A DNA stretch of 64,000 nt from Massilia sp. Bi118 (GTDB taxonomy: Bacteria > Pseudomonadota > Gammaproteobacteria > Burkholderiales > Burkholderiaceae_D): NCBI RefSeq assembly GCF_918697865.1, contig NZ_CAKKMV010000005.1, forward strand, positions 124,001 to 188,000, written 5' to 3'. Within the stretch, counting starts at the first letter, position 1. Every line of letters begins with the position of its first letter. Below are positions 1 to 9,266 of this stretch, piece after piece. Below the pieces are notes generated by a model. It did no database searches and had not been told where the DNA came from. It saw only the letters and a program-made list of their open reading frames with translations. A program made the position numbers and the translations under genes.

Positions 1-1935
1 CTAGAGTCTCCTTTTGAAAGGATGCCAGAACTTCCGATGATGTATCTTGCTATTGGTAAGGAACATCAGCGTGCAAAGCGGGTTAAGGAAACTGTCCCTG
101 TTTTTGTTTGTCTCGGAAATCCGCCTTACGATCGGCATGCTAAAGCAACAAGTGCTAACAAGATGAGCACAGGTGGGTGGGTCAGATGGGGGGAGTCAAA
201 AGATGGTAAGGATGCAATCCTCAATGATTTTATTGAGCCAGTAAAAAAAGCAGGCAAAGGTGGTCAATTAAAAAATCTTTATAACTTGTACACGTATTTC
301 TGGCGATGGGCATTATGGAAGGTTTTTGAACAGCCGTTTGCTCAAGCAGGAGGAATTGTCGCTTTTATTACGGCTTCATCTTTCTTGGACGGGGATGCAT
401 TTCTTGGTATGCGTGCAAAGATGCGCGAACTCTGCGACGAGATTTGGATAATAGATCTAGGTGGTGATGGACGAGGAACTCAAAAAGAAGAAAATGTTTT
501 TGCAATTCAAACGCCTGTTGCAATAACGATCGCTATTCGAAAAGATAAACCTAATCCGAAGGTTCCTGCGCGAGTGCAATATACTCGCATTCGTGGTGAG
601 AGGTCAGAAAAATTCGCAAAGCTGGAAGCAGTAAGGGGGCTTGCGGATCTTAAGTTTGAAGAATGCCCAAGCGACTGGATCGCGCCGATGCGACCGGCTG
701 AGCCTCTATCAGAATACTTCACTTGGCCATCCATTGTTGATTTGATGCCGTGGCATCATTCCGGAAGTCAGTTGAAACGTAATTGGCCAATTTCGGCATA
801 CCGGGAAGTATTGGTTGAGCGCTGGAAGTTACTGTTAAACAGTAGTGATCGCAGTACTATGTTCAGAGAAAGTCGAGATCGTACTGTAAAATCAAAGCTA
901 AGTAATCTTGTTGATTCGCATGTCGCTTTATCAACAATTGCAGAGTTGCCAAATGATGCCCCACATCCTCCTATTGTTCGATACGGCTTTAGATCGTTTG
1001 ATCGTCAATATGTAATTTTAGATAACCGAGTGGGAGATTATTTTAGGCCTGCTCTTTGGCGTTCAGTTAGCGAAAAGCAAATATTTTTTGCAACTTTGAC
1101 CACAAATACGCTTTCCTTGGGGCCGGCGTTGACAGCATCAATCGATGTGCCTGACTTGCATTTCTTCAGAGGTTCTTTTGGCGCTAAAGATGTGATACCG
1201 CTTTATCGAGATGAAAAGGCCACGCAGCCGAATATACATCCTGAATTATTGACATTAATATCTAGTAAAACGGAATTGAGAATATCTGTAGACGACTGGG
1301 CCTGTTACTTATTCGCAGTAACGGGGCATAGTGGGTACGTGCGAAAATTTCGCTCTGAAATTGAAGCTCGAGAGCTTAGAATTCCAATAACGCTAAAGCC
1401 CAATTTATTTTCTGAGGCCGTTGAGGCAGGAAGGCGTTTAATTCATTTGTATACTTATGGCGAGCGGTTTGAGGAGATGCTTGGTAAGGTTGCAACTGGC
1501 AAGGCGAAATGTGTGAAGGCAATATCGGAATCTACTGCGCCGACCTCCTTTTCCTATGACGAAATAAATGGCGTCTTAATAATCGGAGATGGAAAATTTT
1601 CTCCAGTTTCCTTTGCGCAATGGAACTTCGAAGTGTCAGGTAATAAAATTCTTCAGTCTTGGATTGGTAATCGACTTGCGGTCCGTCCTGGAAAGAAGAC
1701 ATCTGAGCTAGATAATGTAGGGCCGCGGCATTGGGGTGCTCATCAAACTTCAGAACTATTGCAGTTGCTATGGATTTTGGAGTCGCTAATAAATGTCGAT
1801 GAACTTATGAATGATCTTTTGCAAAGAATTGTTGCGTCACCTACACTTCTTGCAATTGATTTGTCTGAAGTTCCAGCGGTTTATCGGACTCCACCTAAGG
1901 ACACATCATTCCAACATGTTTTATTAGACGAATAG
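1..1935 (+). CDS. Type ISP-like restriction-modification enzyme, C-terminal part (partial at window start)
   Basis: The reading frame is open from base 1, so the gene starts outside the window; the first ATG (22) is internal. The visible part begins just before the amino-methyltransferase motif IV NPPY (residues 33-36 counted from base 22). Next comes a methyltransferase-type block (GGIVAFITASSFL near 110-122) and then a segment near 320-396 with RYGFRSFDRQ and FRGSFGAKDVIPLYRD, typical of the C-terminal specificity domain of type ISP enzymes such as LlaBIII. In that family one polypeptide carries nuclease, translocase, N6-adenine methyltransferase and target recognition; the first two and the AdoMet motif I would lie upstream. 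The DNA is clearly AT-rich and uses TTA/AAA/AAT codons that the neighbours avoid, which suggests horizontal transfer. No partner genes are visible. A solitary or decayed system cannot be excluded. Confidence 0.83.
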   Translation, partial: LESPFERMPELPMMYLAIGKEHQRAKRVKETVPVFVCLGNPPYDRHAKATSANKMSTGGWVRWGESKDGKDAILNDFIEPVKKAGKGGQLKNLYNLYTYFWRWALWKVFEQPFAQAGGIVAFITASSFLDGDAFLGMRAKMRELCDEIWIIDLGGDGRGTQKEENVFAIQTPVAITIAIRKDKPNPKVPARVQYTRIRGERSEKFAKLEAVRGLADLKFEECPSDWIAPMRPAEPLSEYFTWPSIVDLMPWHHSGSQLKRNWPISAYREVLVERWKLLLNSSDRSTMFRESRDRTVKSKLSNLVDSHVALSTIAELPNDAPHPPIVRYGFRSFDRQYVILDNRVGDYFRPALWRSVSEKQIFFATLTTNTLSLGPALTASIDVPDLHFFRGSFGAKDVIPLYRDEKATQPNIHPELLTLISSKTELRISVDDWACYLFAVTGHSGYVRKFRSEIEARELRIPITLKPNLFSEAVEAGRRLIHLYTYGERFEEMLGKVATGKAKCVKAISESTAPTSFSYDEINGVLIIGDGKFSPVSFAQWNFEVSGNKILQSWIGNRLAVRPGKKTSELDNVGPRHWGAHQTSELLQLLWILESLINVDELMNDLLQRIVASPTLLAIDLSEVPAVYRTPPKDTSFQHVLLDE

Positions 1936-2015
1936 CTTACTGTTCTTGAAAATCAAAAATATATTTTGTGACGCTAAAATAATATAAAAACGGGCTTGGC
2001 TCTTAGAAGATACCG

Positions 2016-2126
2016 ATGGCGATCGGTAAGTTCGGGCGCTATATCTGCATGACGGTGACTTTGCTGTATGTGCCGGATGGCTGGTCGAAGGCGATTGGGG
2101 ACACGACCAGCCGCTGGTTCGGCTGA
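2016..2126 (+). CDS. Possible 36-residue small ORF or gene remnant
   Basis: An ATG-started frame of 36 codons begins MAIGKFGRYICMTVTLLYVP and ends DTTSRWFG before TGA at 2124-2126. It lies between the AT-rich restriction gene and the minus-strand MerR gene, whose stop codon abuts it. Its base composition is GC-rich, like the chromosome and unlike the upstream gene. The middle is weakly hydrophobic. There is no clear ribosome binding site, and an in-frame stop at 2004 prevents extension upstream. It may be the tail of a gene cut by insertion of the island, a small membrane peptide, or chance. Confidence 0.2.
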   Translation: MAIGKFGRYICMTVTLLYVPDGWSKAIGDTTSRWFG

Positions 2127-2531
2127 TCAGGTCTTCTTGAAACACTCCTCTGTGGTCCACGCCGCCCCCACCCGGCACTCGCCGCGCGCCAGGGCCGCCA
2201 GTACCCGTTCCTTCGCCTCGGCCACCGAGCTGCGCTGCGCGTCGAGGATGGCGCGCAGGCGGTCGATCTCGTCCAGCCGCGCCTCCAGTTGGCCGAGCAG
2301 GGCGTCCTTGAGCGCGGTGCCTTGCAGCGCGGCGATGCTTCGGATCGTGTCCAGCGAAAAGCCCAGGTTCTGGCCGAGCTGGATCAGGTCCAGCCGTTCC
2401 AGCGCGCTGTCCTGGTAGACCCGGTAGCCGTTCGCGCCGCGCTGCGCCTTCGGCAGCAAGCCTTCCTTCTCGTAGTAGCGGATGGTCGATGCCGGAATGC
2501 CGGTGCGCTCCGCCAGTTCGCCGATTTTCAT
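2127..2531 (-). CDS. MerR family transcriptional regulator
   Basis: The 134-residue protein opens with the MerR winged-helix DNA-binding domain (MKIGELAERTGIPASTIRYY, residues 1-20; LPKAQRGANGYRVY near 27-39). A dimerisation helix follows (about 75-117). Two cysteines remain in the short C-terminal tail (C119 and C130), which lacks a large ligand-binding domain. That architecture fits metal- or redox-sensing MerR members, but the effector cannot be named. The gene is divergent from the Old Yellow Enzyme gene, and a promoter with the abnormal 19-bp spacer used by MerR activators lies in the 70-bp gap. The likely role is to activate that neighbour and to control itself. Confidence 0.88.
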   Translation of the reverse strand: MKIGELAERTGIPASTIRYYEKEGLLPKAQRGANGYRVYQDSALERLDLIQLGQNLGFSLDTIRSIAALQGTALKDALLGQLEARLDEIDRLRAILDAQRSSVAEAKERVLAALARGECRVGAAWTTEECFKKT

Positions 2532-2539
2532 TTTGGTGC

Positions 2540-2570
2540 TTGACCTTCAAGTTGGCTTCAAGCTTAGGAT
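2540..2570 (+). promoter_or_regulatory. MerR-type promoter/operator for the flavin oxidoreductase gene
   Basis: TTGACC (2540-2545) and TAGGAT (2565-2570) are separated by 19 bp, the over-long spacer typical of MerR-activated promoters. The spacer holds an imperfect dyad (ACCTTCAAGTT / AAGCTT side, 2543-2564) and two copies of CTTCAAG (2545-2551 and 2556-2562). It reads toward the gene at 2602 and sits directly upstream of the divergent MerR gene. Confidence 0.65.
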
Positions 2571-2601
2571 ACCTCATCCCTGACGATTTCGAGACCCGAC
2601 C

Positions 2602-3840
2602 ATGCTATTCACACCTTTCACCCTGCCGAACGGCGCCGTCGTTCCCAACCGCCTGGCCAAGGCCGCGATGGAAGAAACCCTGGCCGACGCCGGCCAGCTG
2701 CCGGGACCGCGCATCCAGCGCCTGTACCAGCGCTGGGCCGAGGGCGGCGCAGGCCTGCTCATCACCGGCAACGTGATGGTCGACCGCCGTGCGCTGACCG
2801 GTCCGGGCACCATCGCCCTCGAAGCCGGCACGCCGCTGGCGCCATTCAAAACCTGGGCGCAGAAAGCACGTTCGCACGGCGCCCAGGTGTGGATGCAGAT
2901 CTCTCACCCGGGCCGCCAGGTGATGGCGAACATGGGAGGATTGGCGTGGGCGCCGTCGGCGGTGGCGCTGGACTTGGGCAAGCACAGCAAGATGTTCGCG
3001 CAACCGGTGGCCATGACGGTGGCAGATATCGCGGAAGTCATCGAACGCTTCGCAAGCACCGCCCACGCGGCCGAGCAGGCGGGCTTCACGGGCGTGCAGA
3101 TCCATGCGGCGCACGGCTACCTGCTCTCGCAATTCCTGTCGCCGCTGACCAACCGGCGGGACGATGCCTGGGGCGGCAGCCTCGCGAATCGCGCGCGCCT
3201 GCTGCTGGAGGTGGTGCGGGCGGTGCGCGCCCGTGTGGCGCCGGGCTTCTGCGTCGCCGTCAAACTGAATTCGGCCGATTTCCAGCGCGGCGGCTTTTCC
3301 GAAGACGATGCGAAGCAGGTGCTGGCGATGCTGAATGCCGAGCGTGTCGACCTGGTCGAGCTGTCGGGCGGCAGCTACGAGAGCCCCGCGATGCAGGGCC
3401 GCACCGCGGACGGCCGCACGCTCGCGCGCGAAGCTTATTTCCTCGAATTCGCCACGGATCTCGCGGCAGTCGCGAAGATGCCGCTGATGACGACCGGCGG
3501 CATCGCGCGCCGCGCCATCGCTGAGCAGGTCCTGCAAAGCGGCGTCGCGATCGTCGGCATCGGCACGGCGCTGGCCGCGGTGCCCGACCTGCCGCGCCAA
3601 TGGCAGGCGGGACGCGAACCCGTAGCCCGCATGCCGGCCGTCGCCTGGAAGGACAAGGCGCTGACCAGCCTGGCGCAGATGGCGCTGGTACGGCGCCGCC
3701 TGCATGCGCTGGCAAAGGGCGGCGGGGCATTGGCCGCCTACAGTCCGGTCGTCACGCTGGTGCTCGACCAGTTGCGCGGCCTGCGTTTGACCCGTCGCTA
3801 CCGGGCCTGGGGCAGTGCGGAATCGACCCCGCGTGGATAA
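2602..3840 (+). CDS. NADH:flavin oxidoreductase, Old Yellow Enzyme family
   Basis: This 412-residue TIM-barrel flavoprotein is expected to use FMN and NAD(P)H to reduce activated alkenes or related electrophiles in the cytoplasm. Family signatures visible are FTLPNG at the N-terminus, SHPGRQ at 101-106, the substrate-binding HAAHGYLLSQFLSP at 168-181, TNRRDDAWGGS at 183-193, and the phosphate-binding end of the barrel (MTTGGIARR, then VGIGTALAA). The protein is somewhat longer than the roughly 360-residue OYE core because of a C-terminal extension. Transcription probably starts at the MerR-type promoter just upstream, so induction by an electrophile, metal or oxidant is a fair inference. The physiological substrate is unknown. 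Confidence 0.88.
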   Translation: MLFTPFTLPNGAVVPNRLAKAAMEETLADAGQLPGPRIQRLYQRWAEGGAGLLITGNVMVDRRALTGPGTIALEAGTPLAPFKTWAQKARSHGAQVWMQISHPGRQVMANMGGLAWAPSAVALDLGKHSKMFAQPVAMTVADIAEVIERFASTAHAAEQAGFTGVQIHAAHGYLLSQFLSPLTNRRDDAWGGSLANRARLLLEVVRAVRARVAPGFCVAVKLNSADFQRGGFSEDDAKQVLAMLNAERVDLVELSGGSYESPAMQGRTADGRTLAREAYFLEFATDLAAVAKMPLMTTGGIARRAIAEQVLQSGVAIVGIGTALAAVPDLPRQWQAGREPVARMPAVAWKDKALTSLAQMALVRRRLHALAKGGGALAAYSPVVTLVLDQLRGLRLTRRYRAWGSAESTPRG

Positions 3841-4036
3841 GATGCCCTCCTGATTACATCGCCGAGTTTTCGGTGCAAAAACGAGTTTTTATGCATCGGA
3901 AATTTGCATGGAAGCCCGTTTTGCCGATGTTTGTGCTAAAACAGGCTTGTAAAAATCGCTCGACGCCCAGCGTGGTGCATCGCAATAAGCTAGAATGAAG
4001 CCCCCTACGCGCCAGTTCGTCAGCATCCGATAGCCC

Positions 4037-7000
4037 ATGAACGCTCCAGCAAACATCCACGCCCTGCTCGAAGAGAACGCGCCCGCCCGTCTGCGCGAAA
4101 TCCCTTACAACTACACCTCGTTCTCCGATCGCGAGATCGTGATCCGGCTGCTGGGCGAGTCCTCGTGGCGGCTGCTGGACGAATTACGCGGCGCACGCCA
4201 GACCGGCCGCTCGGCGCGCATGCTGTATGAAGTCCTGGGCGACATCTGGGTGGTGCGCCGCAACCCGTATCTGCAGGACGACATGCTGGACAACCCGAAG
4301 CGGCGCGCCAAGCTGATCGAGGCCCTGCATCACCGCCTGGCCGAAGTCGACAAGCGCCGCCTGACCGTGGACGCCAGCGAGAACCTTGACGCGGCCACCA
4401 GCGCCGCGCGCAGCCAGGCGGTCGAACAACTGCTCGAAGCGGCCCGCAAGGCGGTCGACGACTTCGGCCGCGAGTTCCGCGAGATGTACGACCTGCGCAA
4501 GCGCGCCAAGGCCGTGCTGGGCCGCTACACCGACAAGCGCAACATCCGCTTCGACGGCATGCACCGCACCTCGCACGTGACCGACGCCACCGACTGGCGC
4601 GTCGAATACCCCTTCCTGGTGCTGGTGCCGGACAGCGAAGACGAGATGGCCGGCCTGGTGAAGGGCTGCATCGAACTCGGGCTGACCATCATCCCGCGCG
4701 GCGGCGGCACCGGCTACACCGGCGGCGCAATTCCCCTGAGCCCGATGTCGGCGGTGATCAACACCGAAAAGCTGATTGGCATAGGCGAGGTCGAGATGAG
4801 CCGCCTGCCAGGCGTGGAGCGCGAGTACGCGACCATCTACACCGGCGCCGGCGTGGTGACCCAGCGCGTCTCGCAGGCCGCCGAGAAGGCCGGCTTCGTG
4901 TTCGCGGTCGATCCGACCTCGGCCCACGCTTCCTGCATCGGCGGGAACATCGCCATGAACGCGGGCGGCAAGAAGGCCGTGCTGTGGGGCACCGCGCTCG
5001 ATAATCTCGCGTCGTGGCGCATGGTCGACCCGAACGGTGACTGGCTGGACGTGACGCGCGTCGACCACAATCTCGGCAAGATCCACGACGCCCCTGTCGC
5101 GACCTTCAAGCTCGAATGGACGCATCCATCGGAGAAGGGTGCTCCCAAGGGCGCGCCGTTCCGCACCGAGACGCTCAGCATCGAAGGCCGCCGCTTCCGC
5201 AAGGAGGGGCTGGGCAAGGACGTCACCGACAAATTCCTGGCCGGCCTGCCGGGCATCCAGAAGGAGGGCACGGACGGCCTGATCACCTCGAGCCGCTGGA
5301 TCCTGCACAAGATGCCGAAGTTTACGCGCACCGTGGCGCTGGAATTCTTCGGCCAGGCGCGCGATGCGATTCCGTCGATCGTCGAGATCAAGGATTATCT
5401 CGACAGCCTGCCGAAGAACGGCAAGCCGGAATTCGAAAGCCTGCGCCTGGCGGGCCTGGAACACCTGGACGAGCGCTACCTGCGCGCGGTCGGCTACGCG
5501 ACCAAATCGAAGCGTGGCACGCTGCCCAAGATGGCGCTGTTCGGCGACATCGTCGGCGACGACGAGAATGCCGTCGCGCAGGCTGCATCGGAAGTGGTGC
5601 GCATCGCGAACACCCGCGTCGGCGAGGGCTTCGTTGCCGTGAGCGCGGAAGCCAGGAAAAAATTCTGGCTGGACCGCGCCCGCACCGCCGCCATCGCGCG
5701 CCACACCAACGCCTTCAAGATCAACGAAGACGTGGTGATTCCCCTGAACCGCATGGGCGAATACACGGACGGCATCGAGCGCATCAACATCGAGCTGTCG
5801 ATCAAGAACAAACTACAGCTGGCTGGCGAATTGCACGCCCTGGTCGCCTCCGGCCAGCTGGAAGTCACCAAGGCCGACGACGCCACCGGCGAGGGCGTGT
5901 CCAAGGAAGAGATCCTGGGCGACCGCCCGCAGCAGGCCGAGGAACTGCTGGCGAAGACCGCGGCGCGCTGGGGCTGGTTGCTGGCCAACCTCGACCAGCC
6001 CCTCACGCAGGTGCTGCCCAAGCTGACCGAATTCGGGCTCGACGGCTTTTACGAGAACTTCGAGCGTCGCCTGAACGAGCAGCCGCAGGCGACCTTATTC
6101 GACGTGGTGCAGGACCATACGGTGCGGGTCTCGTGGAAGCAGGACATCCGCGCGCCGCTGCGCCACATCTTCAACGGCGCGGCGTATAAACCGATCCTGG
6201 ACGAGGCCACCGCCATCCACCAGCGCGTGCTGCGCTCGCGCGTGTTCGTGGCCCTGCACATGCACGCCGGCGACGGCAACGTCCACACCAACCTGCCGGT
6301 GAACTCGGACGACTACGCGATGCTGCAGGACGCCCATAAAGCCGTCGAGCGCATCATGAAGCTGGCCCGTTCGCTGGACGGCGTGATCTCGGGCGAACAC
6401 GGCATCGGCATCACCAAGCTCGAATTCCTGACGGACGAAGAGATCCACGACTTCCGCGAGTATAAAAAGCGGGTCGATCCGGAAGGCCGCTTCAACAAGG
6501 GCAAGCTGCTCAACACCGACACCGCCTACGCCGACCTGCGCAACGCCTACACGCCGTCCTTCGGCCTGATGGGCCACGAGTCGCTGATCATGCAGCAGAG
6601 CGACATCGGCGCCATCGCCAACAGCATCAAGGACTGCCTGCGCTGCGGGAAGTGCAAGCCGGTCTGCACCACCCACGTGCCGCAATCGAACCTGCTGTAT
6701 TCGCCGCGCGACAAGATCCTCGCGACCTCCGCGCTGATCGAAGCCTTCCTGTACGAAGAGCAGACCAGGCGCGGTGTCTCGATCCGCCACTGGGAAGAAT
6801 TCGAGGACGTGTCCGACCACTGCACCGTGTGCCACAAGTGCGTGACGCCGTGCCCGGTCAACATCGACTTCGGCGACGTCTCGATGAACATGCGTAACCT
6901 GCTGCGCAAGATGGACAAACGCAGCTTCAAGCCGGCCCAGCGCGCGGGTATGTTCTTCCTGAACGCGACCGACCCGACCACCATCAACGCCACCCGCCAG

Positions 7001-8047
7001 GCGATGATCGGCTGGGGCTACAAGGCGCAGCGCATGGGTGCGAGCCTGCTGAAGGCGGTGGCCAAGGAGCAGACCAAGGCGCCGCCGCCGACCACGGGCA
7101 AAGCACCGATCCGCGAGCAGGTGATCCACTTCGTGAACAAGAAGATGCCGGGCAACCTGCCGAAGAAAACGGCGCGCGCCCTGCTGGACATCGAGGACGA
7201 CAAGGTCATCCCCATCATCCGCAATCCGAAGGTGACCAACGCGGACACGGAAGCGGTGTTCTACTTCCCGGGCTGCGGCTCCGAGCGTTTGTTCTCGCAG
7301 GTGGGCCTGGCGACCCAGGCGATGCTGTGGGAAGTGGGCGTGCAGACCGTGCTGCCGCCGGGTTACCTGTGCTGCGGCTATCCGCAGCGCGGCGCCGGCC
7401 AGTACGACAAGGCCGACAAGATGATGACGGATAACCGCGTGCTGTTCCACCGCATGGCGAATACCCTGAACTACCTGGACATCAAGACGGTCCTCGTTTC
7501 GTGCGGTACCTGCTACGATCAATTGGCGACCTACGAGTTCGAGAAGATCTTCCCGGGCTGCCGCATCATGGACATCCACGAGTACCTGCTGGAGAAGGGC
7601 GTCAAGCTGGAAGGCGTGACCGGCACCCGCTACATGTACCACGACCCCTGCCACACGCCGATGAAGCTGCAGGACTCGATGAAGACCGTGAATGCGCTGG
7701 TGCAGACCGTGGACAAGGTGAAGATCGAGAAGAACGACCGCTGCTGCGGCGAGTCGGGCACCTTTGCCGTGTCGCGTCCGGACATCGCGACCCAGGTCCG
7801 CTTCCGCAAGGAAGAAGAGATGGAGAAGGGCGCGGATAAACTGCGCGCCGACGGCTTCAAGGGCGACGTGAAAATCCTGACCAGCTGCCCGTCCTGCCTG
7901 CAAGGCCTGTCGCGCTACAACGACGACTCGGGCACGACCGCCGACTACATCGTGGTCGAGATCGCGCGCCATCTGCTGGGTGAGAACTGGCTGCCGAACT
8001 ACGTGGCCAACGCCAATAACGGCGGTATCGAAAGGGTGCTGGTATGA
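4037..8047 (+). CDS. Giant FAD-linked oxidase / Fe-S oxidoreductase (DUF3683-type, D-lactate or glycolate dehydrogenase-like)
   Basis: This 1,336-residue fusion has an N-terminal DUF3683-like region. A GlcD/DLD-type FAD domain follows, with FAD-binding [11 protein letters not shown] near 220 and the C-terminal signatures [13 protein letters not shown] and [13 protein letters not shown] near 740-795. Then come two 4Fe-4S clusters ([11 protein letters not shown] near 865, [14 protein letters not shown] near 928) and two CCG cysteine-rich domains ([20 protein letters not shown] near 1075-1112; [16 protein letters not shown] near 1200-1240), as in GlcF/LutA. It therefore combines GlcD-like and GlcF-like functions in one chain. 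It should oxidise a 2-hydroxy acid and pass electrons to quinone or another carrier. The architecture is known in Burkholderiales, but I do not know its substrate. The stop overlaps the start of the HIT gene. Confidence 0.85.
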   Translation: MNAPANIHALLEENAPARLREIPYNYTSFSDREIVIRLLGESSWRLLDELRGARQTGRSARMLYEVLGDIWVVRRNPYLQDDMLDNPKRRAKLIEALHHRLAEVDKRRLTVDASENLDAATSAARSQAVEQLLEAARKAVDDFGREFREMYDLRKRAKAVLGRYTDKRNIRFDGMHRTSHVTDATDWRVEYPFLVLVPDSEDEMAGLVKGCIELGLTIIPRGGGTGYTGGAIPLSPMSAVINTEKLIGIGEVEMSRLPGVEREYATIYTGAGVVTQRVSQAAEKAGFVFAVDPTSAHASCIGGNIAMNAGGKKAVLWGTALDNLASWRMVDPNGDWLDVTRVDHNLGKIHDAPVATFKLEWTHPSEKGAPKGAPFRTETLSIEGRRFRKEGLGKDVTDKFLAGLPGIQKEGTDGLITSSRWILHKMPKFTRTVALEFFGQARDAIPSIVEIKDYLDSLPKNGKPEFESLRLAGLEHLDERYLRAVGYATKSKRGTLPKMALFGDIVGDDENAVAQAASEVVRIANTRVGEGFVAVSAEARKKFWLDRARTAAIARHTNAFKINEDVVIPLNRMGEYTDGIERINIELSIKNKLQLAGELHALVASGQLEVTKADDATGEGVSKEEILGDRPQQAEELLAKTAARWGWLLANLDQPLTQVLPKLTEFGLDGFYENFERRLNEQPQATLFDVVQDHTVRVSWKQDIRAPLRHIFNGAAYKPILDEATAIHQRVLRSRVFVALHMHAGDGNVHTNLPVNSDDYAMLQDAHKAVERIMKLARSLDGVISGEHGIGITKLEFLTDEEIHDFREYKKRVDPEGRFNKGKLLNTDTAYADLRNAYTPSFGLMGHESLIMQQSDIGAIANSIKDCLRCGKCKPVCTTHVPQSNLLYSPRDKILATSALIEAFLYEEQTRRGVSIRHWEEFEDVSDHCTVCHKCVTPCPVNIDFGDVSMNMRNLLRKMDKRSFKPAQRAGMFFLNATDPTTINATRQAMIGWGYKAQRMGASLLKAVAKEQTKAPPPTTGKAPIREQVIHFVNKKMPGNLPKKTARALLDIEDDKVIPIIRNPKVTNADTEAVFYFPGCGSERLFSQVGLATQAMLWEVGVQTVLPPGYLCCGYPQRGAGQYDKADKMMTDNRVLFHRMANTLNYLDIKTVLVSCGTCYDQLATYEFEKIFPGCRIMDIHEYLLEKGVKLEGVTGTRYMYHDPCHTPMKLQDSMKTVNALVQTVDKVKIEKNDRCCGESGTFAVSRPDIATQVRFRKEEEMEKGADKLRADGFKGDVKILTSCPSCLQGLSRYNDDSGTTADYIVVEIARHLLGENWLPNYVANANNGGIERVLV

Positions 8048-8481
8048 CGTCGAACGTGGAGGGTTGCGAGCTGTGTGGGTTGGCGGCCGCTTCGAAGGTG
8101 GTCGCCAACGACAAGTTCTCGGTGATCCTGGCGAACGAGGCCAGCTACCCCGGCTTCGCGCGCGTGATCTGGAACGAGCATGTGCGCGAAGTCAGCGACC
8201 TGGCGGACGAAGACCGCCTGCTGCTGAACGAGGCCGTGTTCAAGCTGGAGCAGGCAGTGCGCGAGGTGATGCAGCCGCTGAAGGTGAATGTGGCGAGCCT
8301 CGGGAATGTGGTGCCGCATTTGCACTGGCACGTGATTCCACGCTATGCCGATGACGCGCATTTTCCGGCCCCGGTTTGGGCGCAGGCGGTGCGGGTGACG
8401 GACGAGGCGGTGCTGGAGCAGAGGCGGGGGCTGGTGCCGGAATTGAAGCGGGCGATCGAGCGGACGTTCGCGAAGCAGTAA
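8044..8481 (+). CDS. HIT family nucleotide hydrolase
   Basis: The 145-residue protein carries the histidine triad [10 protein letters not shown] (H92, H94, H96), in which the middle or last histidine is the nucleophile in family members acting on nucleoside phosphoramidates or dinucleotides. A CELC pair at residues 8-11 could bind zinc with nearby histidines. The start overlaps the preceding FAD/Fe-S gene by four bases (ATGA), so the two are translationally coupled. The functional link between them is unclear. The gene ends at one copy of the paired inverted repeat. Confidence 0.9.
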   Translation: MTSNVEGCELCGLAAASKVVANDKFSVILANEASYPGFARVIWNEHVREVSDLADEDRLLLNEAVFKLEQAVREVMQPLKVNVASLGNVVPHLHWHVIPRYADDAHFPAPVWAQAVRVTDEAVLEQRRGLVPELKRAIERTFAKQ

Positions 8482-8492
8482 AATCAGCCTAT

Positions 8493-8584
8493 CCCGTCGT
8501 TCCCGCGAAGGCGGGAACCCAAGTTGAGTTTGCGTATCGGCTGCTCAGCCAGAACTTGGGTCCCCGCCTGCGCGGGGACGACGG
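8493..8584. repeat. Paired inverted repeat (REP/BIME-like), copy 1
   Basis: Two palindromic units face each other: CGTTCCCGCGAAGGCGGGAA followed by CCCAAGTT, and AACTTGGG followed by the mirrored GC-rich hairpin ending GACGACGG. About 27 bp of unrelated sequence separates them. The same structure occurs at 19899, 28682 and 53749. It lies 11 bp after the HIT gene stop and just before the DUF971 gene, so it may act as a transcription attenuator or mRNA 3' stabiliser. Confidence 0.85.
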
Positions 8585-8603
8585 TTTTTCACTTGTAGAC
8601 ATC

Positions 8604-9026
8604 ATGCCCACCCCAACCAACCTCACCATCCGCCAGCAATCCCGCATCCTCGAAATCAGCTTCGACGACAACACCGCCTTCGCCATCCCTTTCGAACTGA
8701 TGCGCGTCTATTCCCCCTCGGCCGAAGTCAAAGGCCACGGCCCCGGCCAGGAAGTGCTGCAGGTCGGCAAGCGCGAAGTTGGGATCAAGGGCGTCGAGCC
8801 GGTCGGCAATTACGCCATCAAGCCGCTGTTCACCGATGGCCACGATTCCGGCATCTTTACCTGGGACTACCTGTACAAGCTGGGCAGCGAGCAGGAAAGT
8901 ATGTGGCAGGACTACCTGCAGCGCCTGCACGCGGCCGGCTTCGCGGGCGACAGCGGGCGCGAGCCGGGTACGGTGCTGCCGGGCGCGCCGGCACGCAGCG
9001 GCGGCTGCGGCGGCCACGCCCATTGA
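8604..9026 (+). CDS. DUF971 domain protein (gamma-butyrobetaine hydroxylase N-terminal-like)
   Basis: The 140-residue protein starts MPTPTNLTIRQQSRILEISF and contains the DUF971 fold (SFDDNTAFAIPFELMRVYSPSAE, then VGNYAIKPLFTDGHDSGIFTW). Longer in-frame extension upstream would run through the repeat, so the ATG at 8604 is preferred. Small DUF971 proteins are regularly found just upstream of ubiE in beta-proteobacteria, and some family members are linked to Fe-S cluster handling. The molecular role here is not established. The tail is Gly/Ala/His-rich (SGGCGGHAH) and may bind metal. Confidence 0.82.
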   Translation: MPTPTNLTIRQQSRILEISFDDNTAFAIPFELMRVYSPSAEVKGHGPGQEVLQVGKREVGIKGVEPVGNYAIKPLFTDGHDSGIFTWDYLYKLGSEQESMWQDYLQRLHAAGFAGDSGREPGTVLPGAPARSGGCGGHAH

Positions 9027-9073
9027 GCGCCGGCCTGAGCTGCCAGCAAAACAACACAGATCCCAGGCATTTG

Positions 9074-9102
9074 TTGACAAGCAGAAATACGGTCGCTACG
9101 AT
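9074..9102 (+). promoter_or_regulatory. Sigma70-type promoter for the chemoreceptor gene
   Basis: A perfect TTGACA (9074-9079), a 17-bp spacer and TACGAT (9097-9102) lie 164 bp upstream of the chemoreceptor ATG. No flagellar sigma28 promoter was seen in the 240-bp gap. Confidence 0.5.
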
Positions 9103-9266
9103 CCGATCGTATTGACATATTCCACATGCCGCCGTTCGCCTGCCCAACCCACGCGCAGGCCAGGCGCCGATGTCCCCATTTTCACGCCGGCCGGGTGGCC
9201 GTGCGTCGATCCAGGCCCCAGCCCCAGGCCATCAATTCCTAAAAATATCCATTTTCGAGAGAAAAG

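Noticed and set aside
3864..3900. Hairpin-like GCAAAAAC..GTTTTTATGC after the Old Yellow Enzyme gene
   Set aside because: AT stem with a bulge and no T run; too weak to call a terminator.
6095..7972. 625-codon minus-strand frame inside the FAD/Fe-S gene
   Set aside because: Antisense shadow of the gene that carries FAD, Fe-S and CCG motifs.
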